Shown here: piece by piece, positions 32,580-46,739 of the stretch | How the letters are laid out: each line of letters begins with the position of its first letter | How positions within the stretch are numbered: the first letter of the stretch is position 1 | From: Alligator mississippiensis | Lineage: Eukaryota; Chordata; Crocodylia; Alligatoridae | Direction of reading: 5' to 3' | Assembly (NCBI RefSeq): GCF_030867095.1 | Contig: NC_081837.1 | Coordinates: 18,440,001 to 18,504,000 of the forward strand | DNA length: 64,000 nt | The notes under the pieces: model-generated | What the model was told of the DNA's origin: nothing | The model's input: the letters and a program-made list of their open reading frames with translations, nothing else | The model's database searches: none | Translations under genes and position numbers: made by a program

Positions 32580-32880
32580 ACCTTGCAGGAGCAGGGTGGA
32601 CTCCGCTGGGTGACAAGGAGTAACGGTCACACGCTGGCAGAGGGTAGATTCAGGCTACGCATCAGGAGATGCTACTTCACGGTCAGGGCGGCTAGGATCT
32701 GGAACCAGCTTCCAAGAGAAGTGGTGCTGGCTCCTACCCTGGGGGTCTTTAAGAGGAGGTTGGACGAACACCTCGCCAGGGTCGTTTGACCCCAGTACTC
32801 TTTCTTGCCATGGCAGGGGGTCGGACTTGATGATATGCTCAGGTCCCTTCTGACCCGACCAACTATGAAACTATGAAACC
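32580..32880 (+). mobile_element. CR1 LINE 3' fragment, plus strand
   Basis: It encodes FRLRIRRCYFTVRAARIWNQLPREVVLAPTLGVFKRRLDEHLARVV followed by a stop and the CR1 3' end with a CAACTATGAAACTATGAAAC tail ending at about 32880. The tail repeat differs from that of the copy at 17738, so it is another subfamily. Confidence 0.85.
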
Positions 32881-35800
32881 TTGCCTGCAAACTGAATTGG
32901 CACTTGCTTCTCCATACTCGAAGAGAGACCCCCCCCCCATTACTGGCTAAGTCCTCAACATGCAGCAGACCTGCCTTCGCTCACATCCGATCCTCCACCA
33001 CCATCGTGTATCCAAAACCCACAATGTTACACAGGGATCTGCCTCTTGTAGGAATGTCCCTTCTCAGCTGTGGAGATGCTGCCCCACCCAGGAACCAAAC
33101 CATCTGTCCTGCTAAAACCATCCCTCGCGGCACACCCTGCCCCTGGCAGTGGGGTCAAACCCTGGAGCTCAGCTCCAAAGGCATGAGCTGCTCTTGCCTT
33201 TGACAAAGTACAGCTCACTGCAAATCTGCATGGACACCAAAGCCTCTTGGTGACTTTTATTGCCTCGGTGGAAGCAGAGAGGTGCATTGGCATGGGGTGT
33301 TCTGGGTGGGAGCATGGGGATGGGCTTCACGATGCCGGCTACCCCAGTGCCAGCAGCAACCAGTGCCGACTGCTGTTTGTGTGATGGGGCCGGGGGAGCG
33401 GGCATGCAAAACTTTTGTTGAGCTTGAGTGCATCACGGGACCCCCTTATTAATCCTAAAATGCCTTTATCGGAGGGGAACGGCACACTCAGGCCTCCGCA
33501 CTGGCCGAGGGTTTCCCTCTCCAGACAGACACCTGCGGGCCAGATCAGCAGCAGCAGGGGAAATCAGCAGAGCTCCTGGCTACATTCATTACAGAGAGGG
33601 TTCATTAGGGCTTATTTGTATCACCAGGCCACTGAAGAGATGGGCTCTCATTTTGGGCTGACCGCTCTGCCCACATGCACCAGAGATGGTCCCTGCCCTG
33701 AAGAACTGACAGTCCGAATAGACTAGATGCTCAGCTAGGATCACTTCTCCAGGCTCTGCACCACGGGACCAACCTAGATGGAGACTGGATATGAATCACG
33801 CTGCGATTTGCAGAGAGATTTGCATTAATGAAACTGCTCCCAGCCACTGCAGTGCATGGTCAAGTACTGTAGAGATGAAAGCCTTATTTATGTGTAAGAT
33901 ATATCTGCAGAGGGAGCCATAAACTGCAAAGCAAAGTATGAAGGTTTGCAGCAAATGTTGTAAAGTTTTATATTCCTGAAAACTAGGAATAAAAGATATA
34001 ACCATTTAAAACAAAATGGATAAAAGGGGTTTCCATAGGACTGTAAAATAGCCTTATAATAGTTAATTGCTAGTTTCTTGTTACAGCAGAGAGAAATTCA
34101 AAGAAAAAAAAAGAACCCTTTTAAACCACCGATGGAGGGTATGAGAGAGAGCAGGAAGGAGAGGGAGAAAGACAAGGACAGAGTGAACTAGGATGCAAAT
34201 CCTTTGTTTCACAATCCTGTATTGCGGGAGCAAGCGGGATCTTTTGTTCCCAGGGGAGAGGAATCCAGTGCAAGAGGTGGGACTCTGCAGGTAACACCAG
34301 AAGCCCAGCACTGCTCGAGCAAAGAGGGCAAAAAGTTCACTTTTATAAAATAGACGTTGCAGTTTCACACCTGCCTTGCGCTGGAATCAGGCCTTGACCA
34401 CGGAGAAAGTTTGTGAGCCAGCAAAGATACCACAAGTTCAGGCCACCAGAGGTTTTGAGGCAAAGGAAGCCTTTTGGATAGCCACAGAGGTGTATCCACC
34501 TCTGGACCTCTGGGTCCGCTTCTCGGTTACTGCTTGTGTTTTAGGTGCAGGAACAAGGCAGGGAAGAAGGGGAAGGGAGGGCAAAGCTGGCTTTAAACTC
34601 CAGAGCTATCTCAGGGGCTGGCCCCCATGAAAGCACAGGACCATCCAACCTTGCCAGCTTTCCCTCTAAATGCCTGGCAAGTTTTCGTGACTTTGGTTTC
34701 TCCAATGTAGCCTATGGAAACATGCCTGAGCTGGCACCGCTGTGCACATCAGTGGCATAAATACCAACAGAGATCATTTAAAATGATTTAAAACCTTCCC
34801 CCTGTGCCCACCCTGCTGTCCCAGGGTCAGGACTAGAGAAAAACACAAGGAAGGTGGTAGTTATCACACAACTGGGGACACGCAGATACCACGGAGATCA
34901 GTGCAGTGTAGGAGCCTCTAGAGAATTGCAGGGGATTTGTGCTGATCAGACTCTGGGACATGCAGACTGGTCTGTCTGGCCCCCAATGCAGGCAGAGCCA
35001 TCTCAGGGGTTTGGAAGCAGAAATTAGCCATGGTACCACATTTTCCCACCATTCCCCTGACCCCCAACTTGCCCACAGCCTGCCTTGGATGCACCAATTG
35101 CATTGGCAGCTGGGAGAAGAACGGATGAAGGACCCTCGTTACCTCTGTACTGGGTGAGGAGGGCCTGTGGGTATTCTCCTGGACATAAGTATGCACAGCC
35201 AAAGCGGCAGCAAGATCCCTTCATGCAACTGAGAGTAAAAGCAATAAAATAAAGGCTTCTGGTGAATTTTTTTCCCCAAGAACAATTCCCTTCCCAACTG
35301 GTGCATGCACAAACCTGTTCTTCTCTTTGCAAGGTGCCTTCAAGCAGCAGCAGAATTGTCCTTGCCGCTCAGCTTCAGCTCCCTGCAGGGGGTTGCAATG
35401 AGGATGGAGCTGGGCTGTTCTCAGTGGGGGCAGATAACAGAACAAGGAGCAGTGGAGTTTCACATGAGCCTTTGCTGCCTCTTCGTGGCCAGAAAAGAGA
35501 AAGCATGATGAGAACTCAATAGGATGTGGCAGATTTTCCCCTCCGCCTGCAAGGGGATATGCTGTGCTATCCCGGTCCAACTGGGAGTATTCAGCCATCT
35601 ACCTACAGAGAGTGCCACAAGCCTGAAATGAGCCGAGATGGGAGCACTTGATCACTGAAGTGGGCCCATCCATCGGCACCTAAAATAAAGCAGCCTGCAG
35701 TCTTGCCTGGAGATTGGAGTAACACCAGCCCCACAGCCAAATGGTCTTCTCTGTCCAAAAGGCTCTGTCCAAAATGGTCTTCTCTGTCCAAAATGGTCTT

Positions 35801-35889
35801 CTCTACCAAAGGCTTTTGAGGACAAAGGCCCTCGGTGCTTAAAGTGCTTGCAAGTGATCCAAACTGCCAGCCTCTGGCTGCTTTACTAC
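32881..35889. other. Unassigned sequence
   Basis: No gene or family recognised on either strand. A short direct triplication of TGGTCTTCTCTGTCCAAAA occurs near 35742-35800. Confidence 0.45.
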
Positions 35890-35890
35890 T

Positions 35891-36066
35891 TCATCCAGGA
35901 AGAGCACGGACCATCTGCAGACACTTCCTCAGCCCTACAAAGGGTATTATTTGTACCTGAAAGCTTGAGAAGAAGAGTTTTCTGATATTCTAAAAGATAT
36001 CAGACTTAACCCCAAAATCTTGTCTGCCTGTGTCCTTAGACTAACGTGGCTGCAACCTACACCCCT
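35891..36066 (+). mobile_element. Retroposon family H, copy E
   Basis: The most nearly full-length copy: CATCCAGGAAGAGCACGGAC to CTTGTCTGCCTGTGTCCTTAG and AACCTACACCCCTAATG. The hairpin core is decayed (CTACAAA in place of CTGATGA), although GAAAGCTTG remains. Confidence 0.7.
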
Positions 36067-38490
36067 AATGACAACAAACGCATCTCGGTGCCTTGCCCCA
36101 GTCTGGGAGGCTCAGGTCCCCAATACCATGCTGGTGACAGGCACAGGGCCATGTCTCAGGATGCTCTCGGTGTGTCTGTATTTCCCCCAGATATCAGGGC
36201 ATGCAGCTATCGACCCCTCAGAGGACTTTGCAGGATGTGTTACCTGTCCCAAGATCTTTGTTTGGGCCCCACAGCCCTTCCCTCCTGATCTGAAAGCAAA
36301 TGGGATTTAAAAGAAGGTTTAAAAGAAGGCGGCCAGCCTCCTGCACTTCTGCACATAAGCAAGGGCATTCACCAGTCTCTGCTGCGGCTGAGCTCAGGTC
36401 TCGCATCCCTGTAAGCTTTAAACAAATACAGGGTGCAAGGCTGGGTGTGGAGAGGGAAGCCAAGGGGAAAGAAATGCACCGAACGTGTAAGTTCCAGATT
36501 TCTCTGGAGAGTCATTAACATGGCAGGGTATGATCCAAATTCAATCCAGAACATGTTAGTGCTGGAGAAGATGGCAGCAGAGATAAGACTGATAACATTT
36601 GATTGCAAAGCTTCTCCATAAGCACCGCATTAAAATATCAAATGCCCTCCTTCGTCTGTTATTGTGAAGGAAATGAGCTGTTATTTCTAATGCTGTTTAC
36701 CTAGCTGTGAGACGGCAAATGGGAGCCCTAGCAAATCGCGTTGTATTGTTTTGTTACTATCAATTACCACAAACCCAGAGACAAGTAATGTAATCCAAGG
36801 GCTTGTCATTAATTACAGTAATTTGTAAGGGGGATTGCATGGCTCAGGGGTGCAGTGATGGGTTTAGAGTAGCTTGCGTTATGGAAAAACTAAACCTGAA
36901 CACAAAATATAGGCTCACTTAAAAGCATATCCTGGGGTACTGGTCAGGAATGGAAATGGGCTGAGGGAAGGGGAAAGGAACAGGTGAAACCACTAAGACC
37001 TGCTCATTGGAAATGCTGAGACGACGTGTGTTTGTGCTCCGGATCCATGCGCTCCTCCTTGCAGAGGAAGAGGACAAGCACAAGAGAGATGGGAAAAGGC
37101 ACAGCTCCGGGCAGGATGGCACAGCTCCGTCCTGTGGTCTTGCCAGACGGAGCCAACTAACAAATGTGCAGGGAAAAATTTGACATAGAGATGGTGGCGA
37201 GATGGATCAGGTCTCATCTTGGGCAGCCCATGGGGGATCAGGGCAGGATTATATCCAGAAGTTGATTTCCTTGGTTCACCAGAGGGTAAACGGTAGAACA
37301 TGGTCCGGTTAAGATTTACAAGCCCCTCACCCATGTCCTGGGGAACTACCTTCCCCTTAGGTATCTTTGGACATGAACCTGGGGATCTGGGGCAGATGCT
37401 GGGTGAGGATGTCACTCCTCTCCACAGCTGTATGAACAGCCAGCTGCAGGGAGCATGGCCTGAGCCCCGCAAGGGTCACACCTCTGGCAAGGGCAGGATG
37501 GGGACCAGCACGCCTAAATGTGTGCACAGCCTCTTGCTCTGCATGTGCTGGAGGCTGGCAGTAACCGGGGCCTGGATCAAACGCAGAGGTGTAGCAAGTG
37601 CTGGTCCCAGGGCCGGTGGTGACACTCAGCCATTGCCCAGTCTGGCTTTCTTTGGGCATTCCCCCTTCACTTTCCTGCCACACCTTGATGGTACTACCTT
37701 TTAGAAAAAACAGAGGCTGTCCCAGGGCTTCCCAAGCCTGGCCTTACTTTTGTGACCACAGGTGTCCATGGTCATTGCCTTAAGGGCTAATTGATGTGGC
37801 TCAACTGCCCCTCACACCACGCCCATGCCTTGTAGGTGGTATCAACCATCTCCTTCATCAGCCCCTTTGGTCCATGGCCTCAGTCCCTGTGACCAGGCCT
37901 CCCTCAGCTACTCTGAGGTGTGATTTCCAGGCTTGCCTGCTTCTCCCAGGTACTTCACCTCTCATGGCTACTCCTAAGCACAGGCACTTCGCCTATGCGG
38001 GCTATTCCTGGGCACTGTATCCTACCCTATCAGACTCAGATCTCCAGGCTCCTTTGCCATGATCATTGGGCTTCTTGGGATCAACAGCCGTGGGGAGTCT
38101 CTCCGGCTCCTCTCACACATCAGATGAAGCACACGAATGCTGCAGTGAGGCATTAAGAGAGCTTTTGTGCTGCTGATGTTGATCTTTATATGAACTTGCT
38201 CTCCTCGCTGCTCTCACGTCCACGATGGGGAATTTGGCCAAGGGTCAGAAGTCCCTTGCTGTGCATATACATATACATATACTGCGATGCTGCCAAGGTG
38301 GCAGCTAACGGGATGGCCTTGAGTCGTTAACTATTCACATCACTCTGTGACTGCTGCAACCCCGGGGTGTCCTCCCCCTTCGGCTCAAAGAGCAAGTGGG
38401 GATTGTTAACAGCCGGCTGCAACCCTAAAGTGACCCTCTGAGGTATAGACAAGCTACAAGCAGCTTTTCAGTGTCAGGGGCACAAAGGGG
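36067..38490. other. Unassigned sequence upstream of the methyltransferase gene
   Basis: Apart from the duplicated block at 36760-37095, no gene, exon or repeat family is recognised. Confidence 0.45.
36760..37095 (+). repeat. Diverged duplicate of intron 1 of the methyltransferase gene
   Basis: GGGGGATTGCATGGCTCAGG, GGTGCAGTGATGGGTTTAGA and later blocks match, in order, 39470-39800 (GGGGGTTGCAAGAGTCAGGG, GGTGCAGCAATGGGATTGGA and so on). No exon is recognisable around this copy. It suggests the tandem duplication history extends upstream. Confidence 0.55.
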
Positions 38491-38520
38491 TTAAAAGGCT
38501 GAGTGTAGATGGGATGATAC
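38491..38520 (+). promoter_or_regulatory. Possible core promoter of the methyltransferase gene
   Basis: TTAAAAGG at about 38491 lies about 95 bases before the start codon and could serve as a weak TATA box, placing the transcript start near 38520. No CpG island is present. Confidence 0.3.
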
Positions 38521-38587
38521 AAGCCCCAAGAAGAGACTCAGGCAAGAATAGAGCAAAGCCAGGGAAGAGCCAGGGCAGAGCAAACCC

Positions 38588-40789
<2,202 letters not shown>

Positions 40790-41879
40790 AGTGATTAAGT
40801 CCCTTGGAGAATTGGGGGAAAATTGTCCCCAGTGGGAAAAGAGAATCTTATTAAGGCTTCATTCTCTTGCTGGTCATGGCTCTCTTCTCCTTTAATTGTT
40901 GTGCATTCCCCGTGATGACAGGGAAAGATTTTCCTACATGCCCTTAATTTGGACTGAAGACGTTTACTCTCATAGAGGGACAATTCGAGGCAATAACTAG
41001 CAGACCCTAATTGGTATCTTGGCCTTGATCTGTCCTCATTCCTTGGAATGGGATTGATTGGAACTGATGGAATTTGGGATTTATGAGCAGAAAAGTCAAG
41101 TTGTCACGTAGCCTGAGTGGGAACTATAGGGGGTTTCGCCTTCTTCTGTAGCAGCAGACAGTTCTTTTTCCTTGGTGCTCTGTAGACCAACTAAATAGTT
41201 GGAAATATTGTCCTTTGCAAGTTTTCAGGCACATACACCCTTCTTCAGGCAAGAGAGACTCTGGATACTGTGCCCATTTCAACAGTGGCACCCAAAACTT
41301 AGTTGCTGCAGCAACAAATCAAAATCAAATTCCTTTGCAGTAGATAGTCCAGTAGAAATATGCTAATTAACATGCCTTAAATTTAGGTGATTCTTGAACG
41401 CTTTCTGCACACCCTGTCCTTTTGGCCTTGGCATTTTCTGAAGCAAACCTCCAGGAAACCACATCGTGAGAGGAAAGCTGTTCTCTGTCGTGGTGGTTGT
41501 CCTTGTTCTTGCTCTCCACATTTTTGGCATCTCCAGATAACTCAATGGATGCTGCTCAAGTGTTTGTCAAATGTCACGTTACTTCTCAAAATTAGCTGTA
41601 TGAAAAATGGAATCAAAATACAGCTTTATTAAATATTCCCAGTGATGAACATGAGAGACTGACTCTACTAGACCTAAACCAAATGTATTATGTGTGGCTT
41701 GCCATTGTTTCCAATAAACGCTGAATTGTTCTCTAACTGTACTATGTCATCCTTTTCCTTAGGTTTATGAGTTCCCTGGAAATGTGCATCACCCATGTCC
41801 TTCCCGACCACATTGCCAGGACACCACAATTTCAGCAGGGATAGACAATTTTTTACAGGTCAGGGATTTGAGGCATAGG
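40790..41879. other. 3' region of the methyltransferase gene
   Basis: Probable 3' UTR and flank. It contains retroposon copy F at 41153-41260. The first clear AATAAA is at about 41713. Confidence 0.4.
41153..41260 (-). mobile_element. Retroposon family H, copy F
   Basis: Minus strand: CTGAAGA, a weak hairpin, and GAAAA at 41223-41248, followed by CCAACTATTTAGTTGGTCTA. It is more diverged than copies A, C and G. Confidence 0.6.
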
Positions 41880-42164
41880 AAGCTTGGATATTCCCAAGAA
41901 GTAACACTCCTCCATTTCTTACCCTCTCCCTCAGTTTGCTCATGCAAGGTGCTGGGGGTAGGGTTGTGCTCAGAGAAAGGGCTTGTTCTGGACAGTGGGG
42001 GTTTTGCCTTTCTCTATAGTGGGGGATGTGGTCTCTACCCAGGACCTCTTGATCGTATAGTGGCAACATCTAAAGGAAGCTGTGGTTCCTCTGCTTTACT
42101 AGTGGCAGGTTAAGATGCTAGGTCTATGTTGCATCAGGGTTGAAGGTAGTCTTAGGTAGAGTCT
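41880..42164 (+). repeat. CR1-like interspersed repeat, family X
   Basis: The blocks TATAGTGGGGGATGTGGTCT, GTGGCAGGTTAAGATGCTAG and CAGGGTTGAAGGTAGTCTTA match, in order, 54700-54870. It ends abruptly at 42164, where an NNMT-like exon 3 copy begins mid-exon. Confidence 0.6.
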
Positions 42165-42518
42165 AAGCCCCTGGATCCAGATGTCCTCCCTCCGGCTGAC
42201 TGCCCGGTGTCATCATTTTGCTTGGAAACAGTCTGCAAAGACCAGAGCTCCTACCGTGCTGCTCTGAAGAACATCAGCTCTCTGCTAAAACCACGGGGGC
42301 ATTTGGTGCTGAGTGGAGATTTGGGCACCAGTTTCTACATGGTCGGTCCCAAAAAGTTCTTCTGTTCTGACAGAGGAATTTTTGAGGGGGGCCCTTAGTG
42401 CAACTGGCTTTGCCATTCAGGAGTTTGATGTCCTCTCCAGGGACGGCGACACCATGCAGGAAATCTGCCATTTTTCTGGGATGTACTTCATTGTCGCCCA
42501 CAAAGAGAAAGTGATTTA
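42165..42518 (+). pseudogene. NNMT/INMT-like exon 3 remnant (paralogue 2)
   Basis: It encodes [63 protein letters not shown], then after a frameshift near 42365 LTEEFLRGALSATGFAIQEFDVLS ... GMYFIVAHKEKVI and a stop. Compared with exon 3 of the intact gene, it lacks the first 27 or so codons (the part with KCDV), and the GG of KPGG is KPRG. No exon 1 or 2 lies between it and the intact gene. It is a broken duplicate. Confidence 0.9.
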
Positions 42519-44029
42519 AGTCCCTTGGAGAATAAGTGGGACACAAAAGGATCCTTCTAAAATAGAAATTAAAATTAAATTAATTAAAAAGCTACATTAT
42601 GCCCAGGATGATGCATATATTCCTGCTTAAAATGTGTTTCACCCTTTCCTGTGAAAATACACACATCTCCTTAAAAAATAAGAAATTGCAGCATTTGCAT
42701 GTGAGTGGAAGTCCCCGCTAGGCAGGAGAGGAGCGCAGACTCTCAGGTGTGATGCTAGTGTCTTCTGACCCTGAACAACAGGAGCAACGTGAAAACTGCC
42801 TTGAGAGTGGCCAGGGTGTTGCTTCCACATGTACTAATCATGGATTGCTTATGCCAGTCCAGATCTTTTCAGGCCCTGGGTTTCTCAAGCTCTTGACAAA
42901 CCTTTCACCACGTCTGGAAGGGCACTGTATATGGGCACCCAAGATGGGCCCTGTGGTTTTTGGTCCAATGTCTGGTCTGTCTGATCCCAGTCTTTGATAA
43001 TAGGAGGCACCAATGCCAGGAATGGGAGAGGAAGTGGGTTGTGAGTCGGATGGTATTTGTTGTTTCTTGTGGAGAGTGATTTGCCCTCTGGTCTGCATTG
43101 AAAACAATCAAATAATCCATTAGATCGGCTTCTTAGAACTAATTACACCTGCCTGAAACACAATAGTCTGCTTTAACTCTTGAATAGAAAATGCTCGTAT
43201 CCAGTATAACATGCAAACTATTTCTGCACGGAGTTCTCATCTATGGATCAATAAAACAGAACTGGAAACTTTTGCCAGTTTGGAGGAGTTATTTTGCAAC
43301 ACCCCCCCCCCCCCGCTTTTTTTTTTTTTTGCTGCTTTCTAACTCATCTAATACCAAGAGCCCTGTTTAGCATGAAGCAAACCCAGAGAAGGCTGCCAGC
43401 CCTTAGGTGCCCTCAGCACAGTCTGTCTGGAGCTGAGCTATAGCGCTGTTTGCTGTCCCAGCGGGCAGTTCCCATGCCACTTCACCAATGCATCTCACTC
43501 ACCCAGTGCAACCCATCCCATCGCACAGGGCACAGTTTCTTCTCCATCCTGTTCTGAAGCCTGTGATACATCAAGAAAAATGCCGTCACATGTTAACTAC
43601 CAAGTGCCTACTTCACAGGCATCCCTAGGGAGCTCAGAGACTTCTGGATCTCCCGCCTGGTTCAGTGAGTTGCACTCCTACAGCCAAAATGAATCCCTCT
43701 CCTGCTGACTTTGCTTCACTTTGCTGCCATGAAAAGTTACTCATGAGGATGATAAAACACAGGGAGCGATGGCCACAGTTACTCACAAGGATGATAAAAG
43801 CAGGGAACGATGCCCTGTCCTACAGCCCTCTGCTGCGGTGCTGGAAGAGGGATGAGTTTTGACGAATATTCAGCAATCCCACATGTCTCTGCTTTCCTGA
43901 CACACACAAGCATCTGTAGGCCACTTCCATCCTCCAGCACCCCCCCAGCAATAGCTCGCAGCCCCAGCACGCTGTTATAGTAACACTCGTCCCATAGCCT
44001 CTGTATCCAGTCCTTAAGAAAGTTGCTGA
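42519..44029. other. Unassigned sequence
   Basis: No gene recognised. A C13 run followed by a T15 run lies at 43302-43331. A short direct repeat (ACTCATGAGGATGATAAAA and ACTCACAAGGATGATAAAA) lies at about 43738 and 43782. Confidence 0.45.
43302..43331. repeat. Poly-C then poly-T tract
   Basis: Thirteen C, then GC, then fifteen T. Confidence 0.9.
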
Positions 44030-44169
44030 AGCAGTTTTACAAGGGAATCAGATGGATTTCAACCCCAGGATCTACTTGGAAACATACTGCAGCCTCGGTG
44101 CAAGTCACTGCAAAGGAAACAAGATCCTGACACTCAACCTGAGAAGCCTGTGTGAGATGTTTGCTTTAA
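44030..44169 (+). pseudogene. NNMT/INMT-like exon 1 remnant (paralogue 3)
   Basis: It encodes DFNPRIYLETYCSLGASHCKGNKILTLNLRSLCEMFAL directly before a donor GTGAGT at 44170, aligning with [37 protein letters not shown] of NNMT. Upstream, QFYKG is in another frame, so the N-terminus appears shifted and no clean start codon fits. Together with the exon 3 piece at 46342 it probably marks one duplicated gene whose exon 2 I cannot find in the 2.2 kb between them. Confidence 0.7.
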
Positions 44170-44183
44170 GTGAGTGTCACACA

Positions 44184-44440
44184 GCACACTGCATTGTGTG
44201 GGTTCGTGTTCATTAATGCGCCTTAGATACTGTGCATTTATTTTAGTACTAACGAAATGCACTAAAGTTACAGTGCAGTAGCACTGGCACATAGTTATTT
44301 AGTGATGCTAACTGTACATTACCTGAATAAGACTGCGCAGTAGACTAATAGCACATTTTTTGCCATGACAAGCTACTGCACAGTGTTATTAGGCTAATGT
44401 GCAATAAGTGTCTTGTGTAGACACACTTGGGAAGTGCCAA
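44184..44440. mobile_element. MITE-like element
   Basis: The left part (GTGTTCATTAATGCGCCTTA) and the reverse complement of the right part (GACACTTATTGCACATTAGC) match imperfectly. The interior is rich in GTGCA and TACTGCAC words. No coding capacity. Confidence 0.45.
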
Positions 44441-45094
44441 GGCATGTCTAGGGGCCTGGAAACACCCCCCGCCCCCATCTTGGTAGCAACAGCTGTGGGG
44501 CCAGGACAGCTCACCGTGCATCGCACTACCCGCTCCTCTCTGCAGCCATGGCCAGTATCTCAAAGTCTGTTAACCCCACATGTCACTACGTTGCCAGCAT
44601 ACTGGCTAATTACTGGGCTTCACCCATGTCCACATGGGAGGCAGTCTCCATTCAAGAGAGGTGGGGATGGATTAACAGGTGGTGCTGGCACCAGCAATTA
44701 AACCTTTCACTCTCCCACCACCCCACCCCACAGGAAGGTACAAGTAGCCTCTGCATCCTGTTCCTAAATGATTTTCCTTGCTCTTTCCCTTCCTAAGCTG
44801 AAAAATACAGCAGGCAGCTAAGTAGGTAAAGCCTGTCCTGCATCAGTCTGGACAAAGTCCCCTGCTGAACTGCTTTAGGATAGGTAAAGACTAACCCAAC
44901 CGTGGTTAGAGGCCTGCCCTGAGACCAGGGCCCCAGAGCAGTGGGTGCTGTGCAAACACCCAGGAAGCAATTGTCCTGACCGCAGGTCTGTACAGTCAAA
45001 ATAGATGGGACAGGCTCCTTATTCCTGCTGAGCATGCCTGAAACACCCGCATCTGGGGGCAAACAGTCCCCAGCAGACCTCAGGCTCGGTGGCA
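44441..45094. other. Unassigned sequence
   Basis: I searched this stretch for exon 2 of paralogue 3 (a [10 protein letters not shown]-like frame) and found none. Confidence 0.4.
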
Positions 45095-45643
45095 ACAATT
45101 AGACTTGTACCACAGCCGAAAGGGACCTAGGGGTAGTCCTAGATCATCGCACGAACATGAGCTGGCAGTGCGATGTTGCGGCCCGCAGGGCAAACACCAC
45201 GCTGCCACTCATAGGATCAGGGACTTGCAAGACAAGCCATACGAGGAGAGGCTGAGGGACTTGGGCCTCTTCAGCCCACAGAAGAGCAGGCTGAGAGGGG
45301 ACGTGGTAGCAGCTTACCGCTACATCGGGGAGTACATCAAAGGCTTGGGGAACAGCTGTTCACCAGGGCACCCCTGGGGAAGACCAGGAGCAATGGGTAC
45401 AAACTCCTGGAAGCCGCGTCAGGTGCAAGTCCAGGGAAAACTCCTCCACAGTCAGGGTGTCCAGACTGTGGAATAAACTCCCCCCAGGGGTGGTGCGGTC
45501 ACCTACCCTGGACATCTTCAACAGGAGACTGGATGGTCACCTCGCTGGGGTCATTTGACCCCAGTGTCTTTTCCTGCCTAGTGCAGGGGGCTGCACCCGG
45601 CGATCTACCAGGTCCCTTGCAGCCCCTGACAGTCTCTGAAAAC
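45095..45643 (+). mobile_element. CR1 LINE 3' fragment, decayed
   Basis: It encodes in several frames AERDLGVVLDHRTNMSWQCDVAA, EERLRDLGLFSPQKSRLRGDVVAAYRYI and LFNRRLDGHLAGVI-like sequence, then a 3' end with GCAGGGGGCTGCACCCGG. Multiple frameshifts are present. The ERDLGV to 3'-end order matches the copy at 17738. Confidence 0.8.
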
Positions 45644-46341
45644 CGTAGACAACCGCACACTAGATATTTTTGCAGACAACACAACCTTTCTGGGTGAGTT
45701 TCTGTACAATTCCAGCAGAGGGCTTGTGGGCCCTTCATTCTAGCTCAGCTCTCACCAGCCTCTGTCCCTGAAGGAGAGGGCCTCCGAACAGGACCTTTAT
45801 CTCTGCCGCCTTGCAAAGGGCCCTGATGTGAATAAGGCAATGCAAATGGTAAGTGGGAAAACAGCTGCAGCTGTAGCTACATGCAGCAACTCTAGCAGTT
45901 TCTCCTGATGTGATACAGCAGGTGCTGACCAACTCACATAGCTTTAATCTAGTCTCTCTGGTCCTGGGGTTTCCACAGCTCAATGTTTCTCATGCTGGCA
46001 TCGGAGCTCCCCGGAAGCAGCTTTGGGGGTGTCTGCACAGGATGCCCTTGCTCCTCCAGTTTGCAGTGCATATGCACCCCGAGTCTCCCTCTGGGGACCC
46101 TGAGCTCAGAGTTAGGGGCCTTTCTCTGTCTGGGAACAAGTGCAGGTGCCTGGCCATGGCCTCAATGGCTTCTTGTGGCAGTAAGGTCTACAGCCTCGTT
46201 GTGTATAATAGAGCGGGGGCGAGCATCCCCTCTTCAAGGCACTGCTCTTCAGTTTCATTGAACGCCCTCCCTTTTCTATCAACACAAGCTTCTAGGCAGG
46301 CAGCTGACTGAGAGGTTTCATGCACTCAATATTTCTTCCCA
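45644..46341. other. Unassigned sequence upstream of exon 3 of paralogue 3
   Basis: No exon 2-like frame was found. Confidence 0.4.
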
Positions 46342-46557
46342 GGGAAAAGTGGGCTGAGAAGGAAGAGAAACCGAGGAAGAAAGTGAAGCAGGCTCTGAAG
46401 TGCGATGTGAGGAAGCCCAACCCTCTGGCCCCCATGACACTGCCTGCGGCCAAGTGCCTGCTCTCCACACTGTGCTTGGAAGCTGCCTGCAAAGACCTGG
46501 GCACGTTTTGTGCTGCCCTGAAGAACATCAGCTCCCTGCTAAAGCCAGGGGGACACC
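46342..46557 (+). pseudogene. NNMT/INMT-like exon 3 remnant (paralogue 3)
   Basis: It starts after a good acceptor (TTTCTTCCCAG) and reads [73 protein letters not shown], aligned with residues 120-190 of the intact gene and uninterrupted. Homology stops at about 46557, where a CpG-rich segment begins. The rest of the exon (SFYMVG onward) was not found on the far side of the retroviral fossil. It is therefore a truncated gene copy. Confidence 0.88.
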
Positions 46558-46739
46558 TGGAGACGTGCGGCGATTGGCTGGGAGGGATGCCGTTCTGTGC
46601 GCCGATTGGTCCGCCTGCGATCCTTCGCGGTCCCATAGCGTGGACAGGGCAGGGCAGGGAAGCAGCAGCGGGGCCGGGCCGGGCCGGGCCGGACCAGGCC
46701 GGGGGGGGCTCTCCTCGCTCGCAGCATTTGCAGATTTAC
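46558..46739. promoter_or_regulatory. CpG-rich segment with two inverted CCAAT boxes
   Basis: GCGATTGGCTGGGAG (about 46570) and CCGATTGGTCCGCC (about 46602) each hold ATTGG, the reverse of CCAAT, about 30 bases apart. A GGCCG repeat follows at about 46675-46710. The make-up resembles a housekeeping-type promoter. Origin is unknown; it may be part of the adjacent element or of an unrelated insertion. Confidence 0.35.
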
